This document shows positions 46,948-58,411 of a stretch of 62,748 bases of DNA, piece by piece. Positions within the stretch are counted from its first letter, which is position 1; each line of letters begins with the position of its first letter. The position numbers were made by a program, and so were the translations under genes. The DNA is from Pleurocapsales cyanobacterium LEGE 10410. Lineage in GTDB: Bacteria; Cyanobacteriota; Cyanobacteriia; Cyanobacteriales; Xenococcaceae. The stretch is from positions 1-62,748 of the forward strand of contig JADEXJ010000015.1 of the NCBI GenBank assembly GCA_015207195.1, in the 5' to 3' direction. The notes below the pieces were generated by a model that saw nothing but the letters and a program-made list of their open reading frames with translations, had not been told where the DNA came from and ran no database searches.

Positions 46948-48831
46948 ATGAGAAACCAGATAGAACAGAGATTTGATTACGTTAAAATCGGCATTGCCTC
47001 TCCTGAGAGAATTCGCCAGTGGGGAGAAAGAACTTTACCGAACGGTCAGCTGGTTGGAGAAGTAACCAAACCAGAAACAATTAACTACCGTACCCTCAAG
47101 CCAGAAATGGATGGGTTATTTTGCGAGCGTATTTTTGGACCTGCCAAAGATTGGGAATGCCACTGTGGTAAATATAAAAGGGTGCGCCATCGCGGTATTG
47201 TTTGTGAACGCTGTGGTGTTGAAGTAACAGAATCGCGGGTACGCCGTCATCGTATGGGCTATATCAAGCTCGCTGCTCCCGTAACCCACGTTTGGTATCT
47301 CAAGGGAATTCCCAGCTATTTGAGTATCCTACTAGATATGCCCTTGCGAGATGTAGAACAGGTGGTGTACTTCAATGCCTATGTAGTTCTCGATCCTGGA
47401 AATGCGGGAAACTTATCTGCCAAACAACTGCTGACTGAAGACCAGTGGATTGAAATTGAAGACCAGCTTTATAGCGAAGATTCCGAACTAATTGGAGTTG
47501 AAGTTGGGATTGGTGCAGAAGCAGTACAAAGGCTATTGGAGGAAGTAAACTTAGAGGAAGAAGCAGAGAAGCTACGGGAAAATATCAACGATGCCAAGGG
47601 ACAAAAAAGAGCCAAGCTAATCAAGCGTCTGCGGGTAATTGACAACTTTGTCGCTACGGGTTCACGCCCCGAATGGATGGTGTTGAATGCGATTCCCGTA
47701 ATTCCCCCAGATTTGCGTCCCATGGTACAGCTAGATGGCGGTCGCTTTGCTACTTCTGACCTCAATGACCTCTATCGTCGAGTAATCAACCGCAATAATC
47801 GTCTGGCAAGATTACAAGAAATTCTGGCTCCAGAAATTATCGTCCGTAACGAAAAACGGATGCTGCAAGAAGCAGTAGATGCTCTAATCGACAATGGTCG
47901 TCGTGGTCGTACCGTGGTGGGGGCAAACAACCGTCCTCTCAAATCCCTATCGGATATTATTGAAGGCAAGCAAGGGCGTTTTCGCCAAAACTTATTGGGT
48001 AAGCGGGTTGACTATTCTGGACGTTCGGTAATTGTCGTTGGACCTAAATTAAAAATTTATCAGTGTGGATTGCCTAGAGAAATGGCGATCGAATTGTTTC
48101 AACCTTTTGTAATTCATCGTCTAATTAACAGCGGGATGGTGAATAATATCAAAGCTGCCAAAAAATTGATTCAGCGCAACGATCCCAGCGTATACGAAGT
48201 TTTGAAAGAAGTAATTGCGGGGCATCCAGTAATGCTAAACCGCGCTCCTACACTCCACCGTTTGGGCATTCAGGCGTTTGAACCAATTTTGGTAGAAGGA
48301 AGAGCAATTCAACTTCATCCTCTTGTTTGTCCTGCATTTAATGCCGACTTTGATGGTGACCAAATGGCAGTACACGTGCCGTTATCTTTGGAAGCTCAGG
48401 CAGAAGCCAGATTGTTGATGCTGGCTTGTCATAATATTTTGTCTCCCGCCACAGGCAGACCAATCGTTGCACCATCTCAGGATATGGTTCTAGGTTGTTA
48501 CTATCTGACCGCTGAGAATCCTAACGCAACTAAAGGGCAAGGTCGTCGTTTTGGTAACTTGGATGATGCGATTAAAGCTTACGAGCAGGGACAGGTAGAT
48601 ATTCATGCGGAGGTTTGGCTACGTTATGACGGAGAAGTAGTAACCGAAGAGCCAGATGTGGAGGTGATTGAATCAGAAACTCTGCCTGACGGTAGCAAAA
48701 TTGAATACTATCGCCAGAGATTTGTCAGAAGGTCTGCTGAAGGAGAACAGGTAGCGCAGTATGTCAATACCACCATCGGTCGAATTATTTATAACAAGAC
48801 GGTGCAAGATGCTTTGATGGCAGCAGTATAG
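46948..48831 (+). CDS. rpoC1: RNA polymerase gamma subunit (N-terminal part of beta')
   Basis: 627 residues. The N-terminal zinc ribbon is [13 protein letters not shown] with CERCG, and the catalytic [12 protein letters not shown] (from about residue 465) holds the three magnesium-binding aspartates. This is the cyanobacterial split form of beta'. It starts 247 bases after rpoB with a structured leader, and rpoC2 follows after 100 bases. Confidence 0.98.
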   Translation: MRNQIEQRFDYVKIGIASPERIRQWGERTLPNGQLVGEVTKPETINYRTLKPEMDGLFCERIFGPAKDWECHCGKYKRVRHRGIVCERCGVEVTESRVRRHRMGYIKLAAPVTHVWYLKGIPSYLSILLDMPLRDVEQVVYFNAYVVLDPGNAGNLSAKQLLTEDQWIEIEDQLYSEDSELIGVEVGIGAEAVQRLLEEVNLEEEAEKLRENINDAKGQKRAKLIKRLRVIDNFVATGSRPEWMVLNAIPVIPPDLRPMVQLDGGRFATSDLNDLYRRVINRNNRLARLQEILAPEIIVRNEKRMLQEAVDALIDNGRRGRTVVGANNRPLKSLSDIIEGKQGRFRQNLLGKRVDYSGRSVIVVGPKLKIYQCGLPREMAIELFQPFVIHRLINSGMVNNIKAAKKLIQRNDPSVYEVLKEVIAGHPVMLNRAPTLHRLGIQAFEPILVEGRAIQLHPLVCPAFNADFDGDQMAVHVPLSLEAQAEARLLMLACHNILSPATGRPIVAPSQDMVLGCYYLTAENPNATKGQGRRFGNLDDAIKAYEQGQVDIHAEVWLRYDGEVVTEEPDVEVIESETLPDGSKIEYYRQRFVRRSAEGEQVAQYVNTTIGRIIYNKTVQDALMAAV

Positions 48832-48843
48832 TTCATCTGAACT

Positions 48844-48866
48844 CCTCTTTCTAATGAAGTAAGAGG
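48844..48866 (+). other. Small stem-loop between rpoC1 and rpoC2
   Basis: CCTCTT (48844-48849) pairs with AAGAGG (48861-48866), just after a GTTCA-TC-TGAAC palindrome. It possibly affects processing; there is no T-run. Confidence 0.35.
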
Positions 48867-48931
48867 ATGTAGCTCAATCGCCCTCGACCCAAAAGATTAG
48901 ACAATTTTAATAGCTAGGAAAAAAACAGACC

Positions 48932-51900
48932 ATGAAATTTTACAACCACATCGTTGATAAAGGTCGTCTCAAAAAATTGATGGCTTTGGCTTTTACAGAA
49001 TATGGTTCCGCTCATAGTGCTACTATGGCAGACTATCTTAAAGAATTGGGTTTTCGCTATGCGACAGTAGCGGGGGTATCGATTAGCGTTGACGATTTGA
49101 AAGTACCGCCAGTCAAAGCTGAAATGCTCGAAGCAGCCGAAGTGGAAATCAGAGAAACAGAAGAACGCTACGCTCGTGGTGAGATTACGGAAGTAGAACG
49201 TTTCCAAAAGGTAATTGATACCTGGACTAGCACCTCAGAAAATCTTAAAAATGAGGTGGTAACCAATTTCCGTTCCACCGATCCTCTCAACTCGGTTTAT
49301 ATGATGGCGTTTAGCGGAGCGAGAGGCAACTTATCCCAGGTACGCCAGCTAGTAGGAATGAGGGGCTTGATGGCTGACCCTCAAGGGGAAATTATTGACC
49401 TACCGATTAAAACTAATTTCCGTGAAGGCTTAACTGTAACCGAATACATTATCTCCTCCTATGGGGCGCGTAAAGGTCTGGTAGATACAGCCCTACGAAC
49501 CGCTGACTCTGGTTACTTAACTCGTCGCTTAGTCGATGTTTCTCAAGACGTAATTGTACGGGAAGTGGATTGTGGCACTCAAAGAGGCATTAGTTTAAGG
49601 GCAATGAAAGATGGCGATCGCACTTTGATTCCCCTTTCCGATCGCCTGTTGGGTCGAGTGTTGGCCGAAGACGCGCTAGACAGCAAGAAACAAGTAATTG
49701 CCCAGCGCAATCAAGATATCGATCACGATTTGGCTAAAGAAATTGGCGATCGCGCTGAAGAAGTGATGGTGCGTTCCCCCCTAACTTGTGAAGCAGCTCG
49801 GTCTGTCTGTCAAAAATGTTATGGCTGGAGTCTGGCTCATGGACACATGGTGGATATGGGAGAGGCAGTAGGGATTATTGCTGCTCAATCTATCGGTGAA
49901 CCTGGTACCCAGCTAACTATGCGTACTTTCCATACTGGCGGTGTATTTACAGGAGAAGTAGCTCGTCAAATTAGAGCCAAAGCCGATGGTCAGGTCAAGT
50001 TTGGTAAAGGGCTGTCTACTAGAGCAATTCGTACTCGTCATGGTGACGAAAGAAATCAGGTAGAAACAATTGGCGATATTCAATTGATTCCTCACAAAGG
50101 AAAAACAGTCACCACTGCCTTAACTGCTGGGTCTTTAATCTATGTTGAAGATGGAGAAGAAGTTACTAAGGGTCAATTACTGGTTGAAGTAGCCAAGGCT
50201 AAGGTACAAAAATCTACTGAAAAAGCAACCAAAGACGTGGCTTCTGACTTGGCTGGAGAAATTGTCTTTGCCGATCTCGTTCCTGAAGACAAAAAAGACC
50301 GTCAGGGTAATACTACTCGTATAGCTCAACGATCTGGGCTGCTGTGGGTCTTATCTGGGGAAGTATATAACCTACTGCCTGGGGCAGAGGCTTTGGTGAA
50401 AAACGGTGATAAAGTCAAATCAGGAGATCTTCTGGCTCAAACTAGACTGACTGCTGCTAATGGTGGTGTGGTTAGAATGGTTCCCGATAGCCGTGAAATT
50501 GAAATTGTCACCGCCTCGGTATCTTTGGATCAGGCTAGGGTCAAGATAGAAAGTGATGGTGGACGAGAGCAATATATTATCTACACCGCTGACGATCGCA
50601 AGTTTTTACTCAAGACTACTCCTGGTACAAAAGTCCAAAACAAACAAATTGTTGCAGAATTAATCGACGATTTCTATCGTACCGAAACGGGAGGAATTAT
50701 TAAATATGGGGGAATTACCGTTGGTAAAGGCAATCGCAAACAGGGTTATGAGGTAGAACAAGGCGGTACGCTACTTTGGATTCCTGAAGAAAGCCACGAA
50801 GTCAACAAAGACATTTCTCTGTTGATTGTGGAAGATGGTGAATATGTCGAAGCAGGAGCAGAAGTTGTTAAAGATGTTTTCTGTCAATCATCAGGGATTG
50901 CTGAAGTTGTGCAAAAAAATGATATTTTGCGGGAAATTATCATCAAGCCAGGAGAAATTCACCAGCTTGACGATCCTAAGAGTGAATGGCATGAACAACT
51001 AATTCAACCAGGTACAGAAGTCCTACCTGGAGTGATAGTTGAAGAACTAAGATACGGCGAGGTAGTTGAAACTACTGAAGGACCAGCCCTAATCTTACGT
51101 CCCGTCAAAGAATTTGAAGTAGCCGATAAACCGTCTATTCCTTCTCAAGCATCGATCAACCAGGATGATGGTCGTCAAATTGAATTGCGATCGGTACAAA
51201 GAATCTTTTACAAAGACGGAGAAAGGGTAAAGTCGGTTAGCAGCTTGTCTTTGTTGAGTACTCAGTTAGTTCTAGAAATTGAAACTACAGAAGATCACGA
51301 TATTATTGCCAATTTGAGTGCTGATATCGAACTACAGCCCGATGAAGAAAATCCCGATACTCAAAGACTGCAAATGGTGATCCTAGAATCCCTAGTCTTG
51401 AGAAGGGATACTGATGTCGATCCCCATAGCGGTGATATTCTGACCAGAGTTTTGGTAGAAGATGGTCAGGAAATTACTAAAGGCGCGACTATTGCCCGTA
51501 CCGAAATTCTCTGTAAATCTGCTGGAGAAGTACAGGGTATTAAAGAGGGAGCAGAAGCCATCCGCCGTATTTTGATCGTGCGAGATAGCGATCTAATTAC
51601 TCATGAATTAGATGTTGCTCAGAGTCAATTTGGCTACAAGGAAGGAGACCTGCTAGTTTCTAATACAGAAATTGCTGAAGGTGTCAGATTAGAAGCATCG
51701 GGGCAGATAGTCGGGGTAAGAGAGGACGGAGGAAAAACTAGCGTAACTTTACGTTATACTCGTCCCTACCGTGTATCGCAAGGTGCGGTGTTACATATCG
51801 ACCATGGAGATCTTGTACAGCGTGGTGATAATTTAGTGCTTTTGGTCTTTGAACGTTCCAAAACTGGGGATATTATCCAAGGTTTACCTCGGATTGAAGA

Positions 51901-52855
51901 ACTATTGGAAGCGCGTAAACCGAAAGAAGGCTGTATCCTAAGCCGTAGCTCTGGGGTTTGTCAGGTAGTCTACGAAGAGAATGAAACCGTAGATATCAAA
52001 ATTGTTGAAGATGATGGCGTGGTTAGCGACTATCCGATCAAACCAGGTCAAAATGCAATTGTTAGTGATGGACAAATAGTAGAGGCAGGAGAACCATTAA
52101 CCGATGGACCAGCTAATCCTCACGAAATTCTGGAGACTCACTTTAACTATCATCTACCTGAAAAAGGCTGTTATGAGGCTTCTTTAATTGGTTTACAGAA
52201 AGCACAGCTGTTTTTGGTTCGTCAAGTACAGTCTGTATATCAAAGCCAAGGTATTGATATTTCTGACAAACACATCGAAGTTATCGTCAAACAAATGACT
52301 GCCAAGGTTAGAGTTGACGATGGTGGAGATACAATCATTCTTCCTGGGGAACTGCTAGAGCTGCGCCAAATTGAACAGGTTAATGAGGCAATGTCTATCA
52401 CTGGTGGCGCACCAGCCCAATATACTCCTGTCTTACTGGGTATTACTAAAGCATCTTTGAACACCGATAGCTTTATCTCAGCAGCTTCTTTCCAAGAGAC
52501 TACTAGAGTCTTGACCGAAGCAGCGATCGAAGGTAAGTCTGATTGGCTCAGAGGCTTGAAAGAGAACGTAATTATTGGTCGCCTGATTCCTGCGGGTACT
52601 GGTTTCAACGCTCTCGATGAGCAAACGAATGTCCGTAGCGAGTCAGATTCTAGTATGCGGAACAATGGAGCTTATGGCTATAGTGATGATTTTGAATCCT
52701 ACCGTTTAGCCGAAGAGATTAATAGCAGTAGTTCGGAAGCTAGCCGACGTTCATATAAGAACCTGAGCGATGATGAGATGCTGCTAGATGATAAAACGGC
52801 AAGTGCTTATACTGGTTTAAATGGTTCAGATGAGCCAGAGAACGATTTGAAGTAG
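48932..52855 (+). CDS. rpoC2: RNA polymerase beta' subunit (C-terminal part)
   Basis: 1307 residues. The bridge helix/trigger loop region includes [24 protein letters not shown] in pieces, and zinc ligands lie in [14 protein letters not shown]. The large cyanobacterial insertion of repeated sandwich-barrel-hybrid motifs occupies the middle (about 330-980), followed by [15 protein letters not shown] before it and the conserved [27 protein letters not shown] near the end. A short acidic, Ser-rich tail follows. It completes the core polymerase. It is followed by a 7-bp repeat array, not by an obvious terminator. Confidence 0.98.
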   Translation: MKFYNHIVDKGRLKKLMALAFTEYGSAHSATMADYLKELGFRYATVAGVSISVDDLKVPPVKAEMLEAAEVEIRETEERYARGEITEVERFQKVIDTWTSTSENLKNEVVTNFRSTDPLNSVYMMAFSGARGNLSQVRQLVGMRGLMADPQGEIIDLPIKTNFREGLTVTEYIISSYGARKGLVDTALRTADSGYLTRRLVDVSQDVIVREVDCGTQRGISLRAMKDGDRTLIPLSDRLLGRVLAEDALDSKKQVIAQRNQDIDHDLAKEIGDRAEEVMVRSPLTCEAARSVCQKCYGWSLAHGHMVDMGEAVGIIAAQSIGEPGTQLTMRTFHTGGVFTGEVARQIRAKADGQVKFGKGLSTRAIRTRHGDERNQVETIGDIQLIPHKGKTVTTALTAGSLIYVEDGEEVTKGQLLVEVAKAKVQKSTEKATKDVASDLAGEIVFADLVPEDKKDRQGNTTRIAQRSGLLWVLSGEVYNLLPGAEALVKNGDKVKSGDLLAQTRLTAANGGVVRMVPDSREIEIVTASVSLDQARVKIESDGGREQYIIYTADDRKFLLKTTPGTKVQNKQIVAELIDDFYRTETGGIIKYGGITVGKGNRKQGYEVEQGGTLLWIPEESHEVNKDISLLIVEDGEYVEAGAEVVKDVFCQSSGIAEVVQKNDILREIIIKPGEIHQLDDPKSEWHEQLIQPGTEVLPGVIVEELRYGEVVETTEGPALILRPVKEFEVADKPSIPSQASINQDDGRQIELRSVQRIFYKDGERVKSVSSLSLLSTQLVLEIETTEDHDIIANLSADIELQPDEENPDTQRLQMVILESLVLRRDTDVDPHSGDILTRVLVEDGQEITKGATIARTEILCKSAGEVQGIKEGAEAIRRILIVRDSDLITHELDVAQSQFGYKEGDLLVSNTEIAEGVRLEASGQIVGVREDGGKTSVTLRYTRPYRVSQGAVLHIDHGDLVQRGDNLVLLVFERSKTGDIIQGLPRIEELLEARKPKEGCILSRSSGVCQVVYEENETVDIKIVEDDGVVSDYPIKPGQNAIVSDGQIVEAGEPLTDGPANPHEILETHFNYHLPEKGCYEASLIGLQKAQLFLVRQVQSVYQSQGIDISDKHIEVIVKQMTAKVRVDDGGDTIILPGELLELRQIEQVNEAMSITGGAPAQYTPVLLGITKASLNTDSFISAASFQETTRVLTEAAIEGKSDWLRGLKENVIIGRLIPAGTGFNALDEQTNVRSESDSSMRNNGAYGYSDDFESYRLAEEINSSSSEASRRSYKNLSDDEMLLDDKTASAYTGLNGSDEPENDLK

Positions 52856-52911
52856 ATAGCCAGCTATAGCCGTACAAGGTTATGTTAGGACACAAAAGCT
52901 ATTTGCTCGAA

Positions 52912-52957
52912 AGTAGCAAGTAGCAAGTAGCAAGTAGCAAGTAGCAAGTAGCAAGTA
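52912..52957. repeat. Heptanucleotide repeat (AGTAGCA) downstream of rpoC2
   Basis: Six perfect AGTAGCA units in a row, the same unit as in the array at 5779-5943, which is 47 kb away. Confidence 0.9.
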
Positions 52958-53166
52958 ATAATTGTAAAATTGTCCTAACTAAAACACGTATTGCTATTTG
53001 TAGCTCGAAGCTATACGAATCACGAGTGGTGTAATGATGAATTGAGGAGTTATCTTGAAACATCATTGCATTGCTCTTATTTTATTGGTACATAACTTAA
53101 AATGTAACAATGATTATCGAACATCAGCGTTCAAGAAATTTTTCTGATTATAAAGAAAGATAATTT

Positions 53167-53328
53167 ATGTTTGAGATTGGCAAATCCTGTTCTAAGATTC
53201 ACTATGAGTACGATGGGAACGTAACAATCGCCTATTGCAGATCTTTAAACTATTCAAATTTGTATCTATCAACCTCAGATTACTCAAAATTTGCCGTGTC
53301 CTATTTAAAGATTGTTGGAACTAAATGA
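53167..53328 (+). CDS. Small ORF (53 aa) overlapping the CsoR start
   Basis: A 53-residue frame (MFEIGKSCSKIHYEY...) whose TGA stop overlaps the CsoR ATG in an ATGA junction. Such overlaps usually mean translational coupling. It is rich in Tyr and Ser, with two Cys and one His near the N-terminus. The ribosome binding site is weak (GAAAGA). It may be a small regulatory peptide or chance; I do not recognise a family. Confidence 0.35.
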   Translation: MFEIGKSCSKIHYEYDGNVTIAYCRSLNYSNLYLSTSDYSKFAVSYLKIVGTK

Positions 53329-53660
53329 TCGAAAAAGCGAACTATTTAAAAAAACATTCTCAAATTAATAGCTCAAATCTTTCTCCTCATGTTCATGATG
53401 AAGAAACCTTAAGACAAATCGTCAATCGTTTATCACGCATTGAGGGTCATGTTCGTGGCATAAAAACTATGGTTAGCGAACATCGTCCTTGTCCAGAAGT
53501 TCTCAACCAGATTGCAGCCGTAAAAGGAGCAATCTCCAGCGTGGCTAAAATTATCTTGGAAGAACATCTTGAAGAGTGCATAATACGTGCTGCCGACAAA
53601 GGAGATCTAGAAGCAGAAATTAAAGAACTAAAAAAATCTTTAAATCGATTTTTGCCCTAG
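53325..53660 (+). CDS. CsoR/RcnR-family metal-sensing repressor (InrS-like)
   Basis: 111 residues, all helical. Candidate metal ligands in the W-X-Y-Z pattern are Cys56 (RPCPEVL), His81 and Cys85 (EEHLEEC). An N-terminal His pair (PHVHD, His22/His24) resembles the nickel sensor InrS, whereas copper sensing (CsoR) or formaldehyde sensing (FrmR) are alternatives. The regulator would control a metal exporter, but none is adjacent. It may share a transcript with the CAP-like gene 50 bases downstream. Confidence 0.88.
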   Translation: MIEKANYLKKHSQINSSNLSPHVHDEETLRQIVNRLSRIEGHVRGIKTMVSEHRPCPEVLNQIAAVKGAISSVAKIILEEHLEECIIRAADKGDLEAEIKELKKSLNRFLP

Positions 53661-53709
53661 ACTTGGGGAGAAATGGGCTTTTATTGAATCGCCAGATGGA
53701 GGTCATATA

Positions 53710-55068
53710 ATGTACAAAACCAAAATGATTAAAGTCTATTCACCCATTCGATGTATCTTGAGTCTAATTATTAGTCTTGTAGTTTTGGAGATACAACCCT
53801 CTCGTACTTGGGCAAATCCTCAAAGCTCGTCGTCTCAGTCCACGCCTCAGTCTACAGCTACTCAAGCAGCTAATCCTAATACCACCCAAACTGCCGAAGA
53901 AATCCTGTCAGAAATCAATCGGGTGAGAACCAATCCTCAAGGTTATGCTCAGTGGCTGGAAGAGCAAAGACAATATTATGACGGCATTTGGCTAAGATTG
54001 CCTGGAGAAAGACCAGTCAGAACCAATAAAGGACAAAAAGCTTTGGAAGAAGCGATCGCAATTTTAAAAGAGCAGAAGCCCTTGTCTGCCCTAGATGTGT
54101 CCAAGGAAACTGCTGCTACGGCTATAACTAAGCTAGAAAATTTTGCTACTGCGAATAATATTCAATATATCAGCTATGGTCGGGTCACCGCCAAAGGAAT
54201 AGTGATGAGCTTAGTAGTAGACGATCTATTTCCCGATCGCCGTCGCCGTAACAATCTCTTGAGTCCAGATGTCGAGAATACGGGGGTGGTATGTAAACCC
54301 GACCCACGATATGCCAAAGTATGCGCGATCGCCTATTCGGATTTCACGAATACAGCTGACATTGCTGAGGCTGAACCACAACCCAAACCGACAGCAAGGG
54401 AAAACCCGACTAGTACACCAAATCCAGAAGCAGCTTCCGAATCCCAGCAAACCCAGACAACGCCTGCTCAAGATACTACAGTTACTGAATCTCTACCCCA
54501 GCCACCTCAACCGCAAGCTCCCCCTGCACCATCAGATATTGCTGAAGCAACTCAACCAGAGACGGAAACGGATCAATCTGAACCAGAAGTTGAAGTGTCT
54601 CAAGCCGATCCCGAACCAGAAAATGAGGTAGACCAAACCACAACAGAGAGCGAAGAAGCAGTACAGAGTCAAGACGAAGAAGATGTTGAGATGTTTGAAG
54701 CCGAACAAGACGAAGATGAAGTTATAGCTACCAACTCGGATACGGAAATATTGGAAAGAGTCGAACGAGGTTTATTAGAGGAAGGCGATCGCATTATTGA
54801 AGAAGACGGCAGTTTTTATGATTCCTATCCGATCCAAGGGCAAGCTGGTGACTCTATTACAGTTGCTTTAGAAAGTGAACAATTTGATGCGTTTGTCGCT
54901 ATTGTTGATAGTAAAGGCAATATTGTCGAGCAAAACGATGATATTAGTGAAGAAAATAGCAATTCGCAAATTCAATTAATTATTCCTGAAGACGGCATTT
55001 ATAACGTAATTGTTAATGCCTATGACGAGGGAGGTCAGGGTGAATATGTGCTGACAGTACGTCGTTAG
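53710..55068 (+). CDS. Secreted protein with degenerate CAP domain, Pro/Glu linker and PPC domain
   Basis: 452 residues. An N-terminal signal peptide (cleavage near TWA, residue 36) is followed by a CAP/SCP-like domain (about 60-215: EILSEINRVRTNPQGYA to VCAIAYSDF), in which the expected GHREN metal/active motif reads DRRRRNN. Then comes a long Pro/Gln/Glu-rich linker (about 220-350) and a C-terminal pre-peptidase-type domain (SYPIQGQAGDSITVAL to GEYVLTVRR). It is probably extracellular or periplasmic. GGAGG precedes the ATG. The function is unknown; the PPC domain is usually a secretion or adhesion module. Confidence 0.8.
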   Translation: MYKTKMIKVYSPIRCILSLIISLVVLEIQPSRTWANPQSSSSQSTPQSTATQAANPNTTQTAEEILSEINRVRTNPQGYAQWLEEQRQYYDGIWLRLPGERPVRTNKGQKALEEAIAILKEQKPLSALDVSKETAATAITKLENFATANNIQYISYGRVTAKGIVMSLVVDDLFPDRRRRNNLLSPDVENTGVVCKPDPRYAKVCAIAYSDFTNTADIAEAEPQPKPTARENPTSTPNPEAASESQQTQTTPAQDTTVTESLPQPPQPQAPPAPSDIAEATQPETETDQSEPEVEVSQADPEPENEVDQTTTESEEAVQSQDEEDVEMFEAEQDEDEVIATNSDTEILERVERGLLEEGDRIIEEDGSFYDSYPIQGQAGDSITVALESEQFDAFVAIVDSKGNIVEQNDDISEENSNSQIQLIIPEDGIYNVIVNAYDEGGQGEYVLTVRR

Positions 55069-55162
55069 GTAGTTGGTTGCTAGGAAAAAAATAAATCTTG
55101 AGCTGGTTAAACTCAATCAAACTTAATTTGCTCAAGACTTATTGACTCCAATCAATTTGGGT

Positions 55163-56509
55163 TTAAAGAATTTTACGTCCTACTAAAATTTCTCGAACCT
55201 CCAGCATGGCAGAATAAGTAGGAATAATATGTAGGGTTTCTGCCTGTTTGGTGTGTTTTAGTGCTGTATCGACCGCCTCAGAGAGGTTTTCTTTGACTAT
55301 CAGTCGGAAATTGGTTTTGTTGGCTTCAATTTCTTCTGAACTATAGGTTAGTCTCAATGCCATATCGTAGACGCGATCGCCACTGACAACCAAAGTCCCC
55401 CCAAGCTCGACCAATTCCTCGGTATCTACGTCCCAAATCCAAGAAACATCTGTTCCATCGGGAATGCGATCGTTTAATACTAGCAGCGTGACTGAGGATT
55501 TACCTTGCTGCTTAATCTGATTTACTGCACGAATAGTTTCGTTCATTCCTACGGGATTTTTGGACAGCAAAATACGCACTTGTTTTTGGTCAATTTCTAA
55601 TTCTTCCGCACGACCAAAAGCAGCTTTGAAGTTTTTAATCGTCTTAAAAATCTCCTGAGTTTCAATTCCGAGTTCCTGAGCTAAAATGCTTGCTGCCAGG
55701 GTATTATATTTGTTGTATACGCCAATCAGGATTTGAGGATGCCCTTGGCTATCCAAAGCAATTTTACTCTTGGCAAAACCACAGCTAGGACAGTGATAAT
55801 CTCCTAAATGGGATAAATAAACCCCCTGGTAATCTAACAGGTGTCCACAACGAGGACAATAGATCGAATCTACAGCGTGAGGAATTTCAGCTAAATACAG
55901 TTCTGGTTCATTTAGTCCAAAATAGAGAACCTTTTGATTGAGTTGCTGTCCCAAACTGCTAAGAGTAGGATCGTCCGCATTTAAAACAATAGTTGTTTCT
56001 TGCGCCAGAGGGGCGATCGCTTTACTCCAACGTTGGGCAATAGTATCTACTTCACCGTATCGATCTAGCTGATCGCGGAATAAGTTTAGAGCCAGAATAT
56101 ATTTGGGCTGACAACTTTTTAATAGCAACGGTAAGATATTTTCATCGACTTCTAAGATGGCATAGTCCGCATCGAGTTTACCTGTAAGATCTGCGCTGCT
56201 CAACAAGGCGGTAATCAAGCCATTGATCAAATTAGCACCGCTAGAGTTATGCACGACCTTAAAACCGCGATCGCTCAAGATTTGTTTTAGCAACAAAGAG
56301 GTGGTAGTTTTGCCGTTTGTCCCCACTACCAAAATAACTCCTTGACTTACCTGTTCAAACAACAGTGGCAACAGACGAGGATGGAGGCGACGGGAGACTT
56401 CTCCTGGCAAGACAGAAGCAGCACCCAAACGCAGCGATCGCACTCCTCTTGTAACCGTTTTTGCTATACCTACAGCCAAACCTAAACGAACCCGATCTAT
56501 TAGTTGCAT
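55163..56509 (-). CDS. murT: Mur-ligase family MurT (lipid II isoglutaminyl synthase subunit)
   Basis: 448 residues from the start MQLIDRVRL; a longer form of 454 is possible. The P-loop VVGTNGKTTTS and the Mur-ligase central domain are clear, and the zinc ribbon CPRCGHLL with CPSCGF (about 220-245) is typical of MurT. The C-terminal DUF1727 domain ends the protein. With the glutaminase GatD, MurT amidates the glutamate of lipid II. gatD is not adjacent in this window, which differs from many bacteria. Confidence 0.88.
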   Translation of the reverse strand: MQLIDRVRLGLAVGIAKTVTRGVRSLRLGAASVLPGEVSRRLHPRLLPLLFEQVSQGVILVVGTNGKTTTSLLLKQILSDRGFKVVHNSSGANLINGLITALLSSADLTGKLDADYAILEVDENILPLLLKSCQPKYILALNLFRDQLDRYGEVDTIAQRWSKAIAPLAQETTIVLNADDPTLSSLGQQLNQKVLYFGLNEPELYLAEIPHAVDSIYCPRCGHLLDYQGVYLSHLGDYHCPSCGFAKSKIALDSQGHPQILIGVYNKYNTLAASILAQELGIETQEIFKTIKNFKAAFGRAEELEIDQKQVRILLSKNPVGMNETIRAVNQIKQQGKSSVTLLVLNDRIPDGTDVSWIWDVDTEELVELGGTLVVSGDRVYDMALRLTYSSEEIEANKTNFRLIVKENLSEAVDTALKHTKQAETLHIIPTYSAMLEVREILVGRKIL

Positions 56510-56608
56510 TCTTTTATTTTTAAGCAAAACATCTATCTTGATAACCTATTTTGACTAAAAATTACCAAAAAGTTGATGCGTGAATGCTAACTAATACTAA
56601 TCGCGCTA

Positions 56609-58411
56609 TCAGTCAATTTCAAAATTGAAAGGCAAACGAGCATAAACTCCACTAGGATCGTTAAAGCCACTCAACATTGATAATTCCTGTCTGATCTTGA
56701 GCAATTCGGCAGTAACAGGATCGATCGCTGCTGTTTCTAATGCTTTGACATCAAACAAACGCTGAACAATTTCCGTTTCCAAACGATGTTGTCGGGGATA
56801 CTCTTCTAGTTGCCAATTGTTGCCTAGTTCGGCGCGTTTGGCTGCATAGGCGATCGCGCTTTCTAATCCCCCAATGCGATCGACCAAGCCAATTTTGATC
56901 GCTTCTTTGCCCGACCAAACTCTTCCTTTAGCAATTTCTTTGACTTTTGCTTCGGGAAGATTGCGATAGCGAGCTACTTTTCTGAGGAAAAGCCGATAGA
57001 TTTTGTCAACTGATTTTTGATAAATAGCCAACTCTGCTTCAGTTTTGGGTCGTACATTAGAGCCAATGTCGGCAAATTCTCCTGTTTTGACCACATCCCA
57101 GGTAACGCCATGTTCATTAGCAATATCTTGGATATTTGATAATAGACCAAAAACTCCAATTGAACCCGTGATCGTGTTTTCTTCAGCAAAAATTTGATCT
57201 GCACCAGCAGCAATCCAGTACCCACCAGATGCAGCCACGTTGCCCATCGAGACGATGACAGGCTTTTTCTTTTTGGTCAGTAAGATTTCTCGTAAGATAA
57301 CCTCAGATGCTGTTGCACCTCCCCCTGGACTATTAACCCGCAAAACGATCGCCTTAACGCTGTCGTCTTCTCTTAGTTCTCGAAATTCTTCAGCAAAGCG
57401 ATCGCTGCCAATAGTTTCAATACTGCCTCTGCCGTCAACAATTGCTCCTTCTGCATAAACTACGGCAATTTTTTGGGCTGCGGTAGAGGAGGCTTGGGCA
57501 GCAGGAATCGTGCGATCGGCATAAGTTCCTAAATCTACCTGTCTAAAACTTTGTTTGACCTCAGTTTCCTCCGTCAATTGGCGTAATCTAGTAGCTACGT
57601 TGTCGTAGTAACCCACACGGTCGATCAAACCAGCTTTTTTAGCTTCATCTGGTTCGAGATATCCTTTAGTATCAACAATGGTTTGTAGCTTATCAGGATT
57701 TAATTCTCTGCTGTTGGCTACGGTATCGAGAAACTTACCCCAAAGATCACCCAACAAAGCTGCGGTTTGCTGGCGATTCGCTGGACTGAGATCGGAACGA
57801 ATATAGGGTTCTACTGCGGATTTGTAGTCACCAACTCGAATTACCTGCACCCCCACGCCATATTTTTCTAATGCGCCTTTAAAAAACATTTGTTTGGAAC
57901 TCAAGCCGTTAAGCTCGATCATTCCCATCGGATTGACAATTACCTCATCGGCTAGAGAGGATAGATAATATTCCCGCTCGCTCAGAGTCACGTCATAAGC
58001 AATAATCTTTTTTCCCGCAGCCTGAAACTTTTCCAAAGCATTTCTGACTTCTTCCATCGTGGCATACCCGTTAACGCTACCACCCTTTCTGCCATCCAAG
58101 AATAAGGCAACAATGCGATCGTCTTTGGTCGCTTTGTCTATGGACTGCAAAACTCGACGTAGGGTAATTATTTCCTGTTTTTTACCCGAAAAAGCCTGGG
58201 ACAGATTCGCGGGGGGTTTAGAATCTTTAATCTGTGTCGATAAATCGAAAACTAGTACCGATTTGTCTTCAATTCCCAAGGATTCGTCATTATCAGCAAC
58301 TGCGGTTATAAACATAAAAAACAATCCGCTTGCACCGATGCCGATAAAAAGCAACAAGCCTACTATGCTCCCAATGGTGCTGGCAAAAGTCTGTTTTAAA
58401 AATTGACGCAT
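56609..58411 (-). CDS. sppA: Signal peptide peptidase SppA (protease IV)
   Basis: 600 residues from the start MRQFLKQTFA; the 31 residues of the longer frame do not match the family. One N-terminal transmembrane helix is followed by tandem ClpP-like halves. The general-base lysine is in RVGDYKSAVEPY and the nucleophile serine in NSPGGGATASE, with the GGYW segment nearby. It cleaves signal peptide remnants and membrane proteins; in cyanobacteria an SppA is linked to light acclimation. It faces a gene-free stretch toward polA. Confidence 0.95.
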   Translation of the reverse strand: MRQFLKQTFASTIGSIVGLLLFIGIGASGLFFMFITAVADNDESLGIEDKSVLVFDLSTQIKDSKPPANLSQAFSGKKQEIITLRRVLQSIDKATKDDRIVALFLDGRKGGSVNGYATMEEVRNALEKFQAAGKKIIAYDVTLSEREYYLSSLADEVIVNPMGMIELNGLSSKQMFFKGALEKYGVGVQVIRVGDYKSAVEPYIRSDLSPANRQQTAALLGDLWGKFLDTVANSRELNPDKLQTIVDTKGYLEPDEAKKAGLIDRVGYYDNVATRLRQLTEETEVKQSFRQVDLGTYADRTIPAAQASSTAAQKIAVVYAEGAIVDGRGSIETIGSDRFAEEFRELREDDSVKAIVLRVNSPGGGATASEVILREILLTKKKKPVIVSMGNVAASGGYWIAAGADQIFAEENTITGSIGVFGLLSNIQDIANEHGVTWDVVKTGEFADIGSNVRPKTEAELAIYQKSVDKIYRLFLRKVARYRNLPEAKVKEIAKGRVWSGKEAIKIGLVDRIGGLESAIAYAAKRAELGNNWQLEEYPRQHRLETEIVQRLFDVKALETAAIDPVTAELLKIRQELSMLSGFNDPSGVYARLPFNFEID

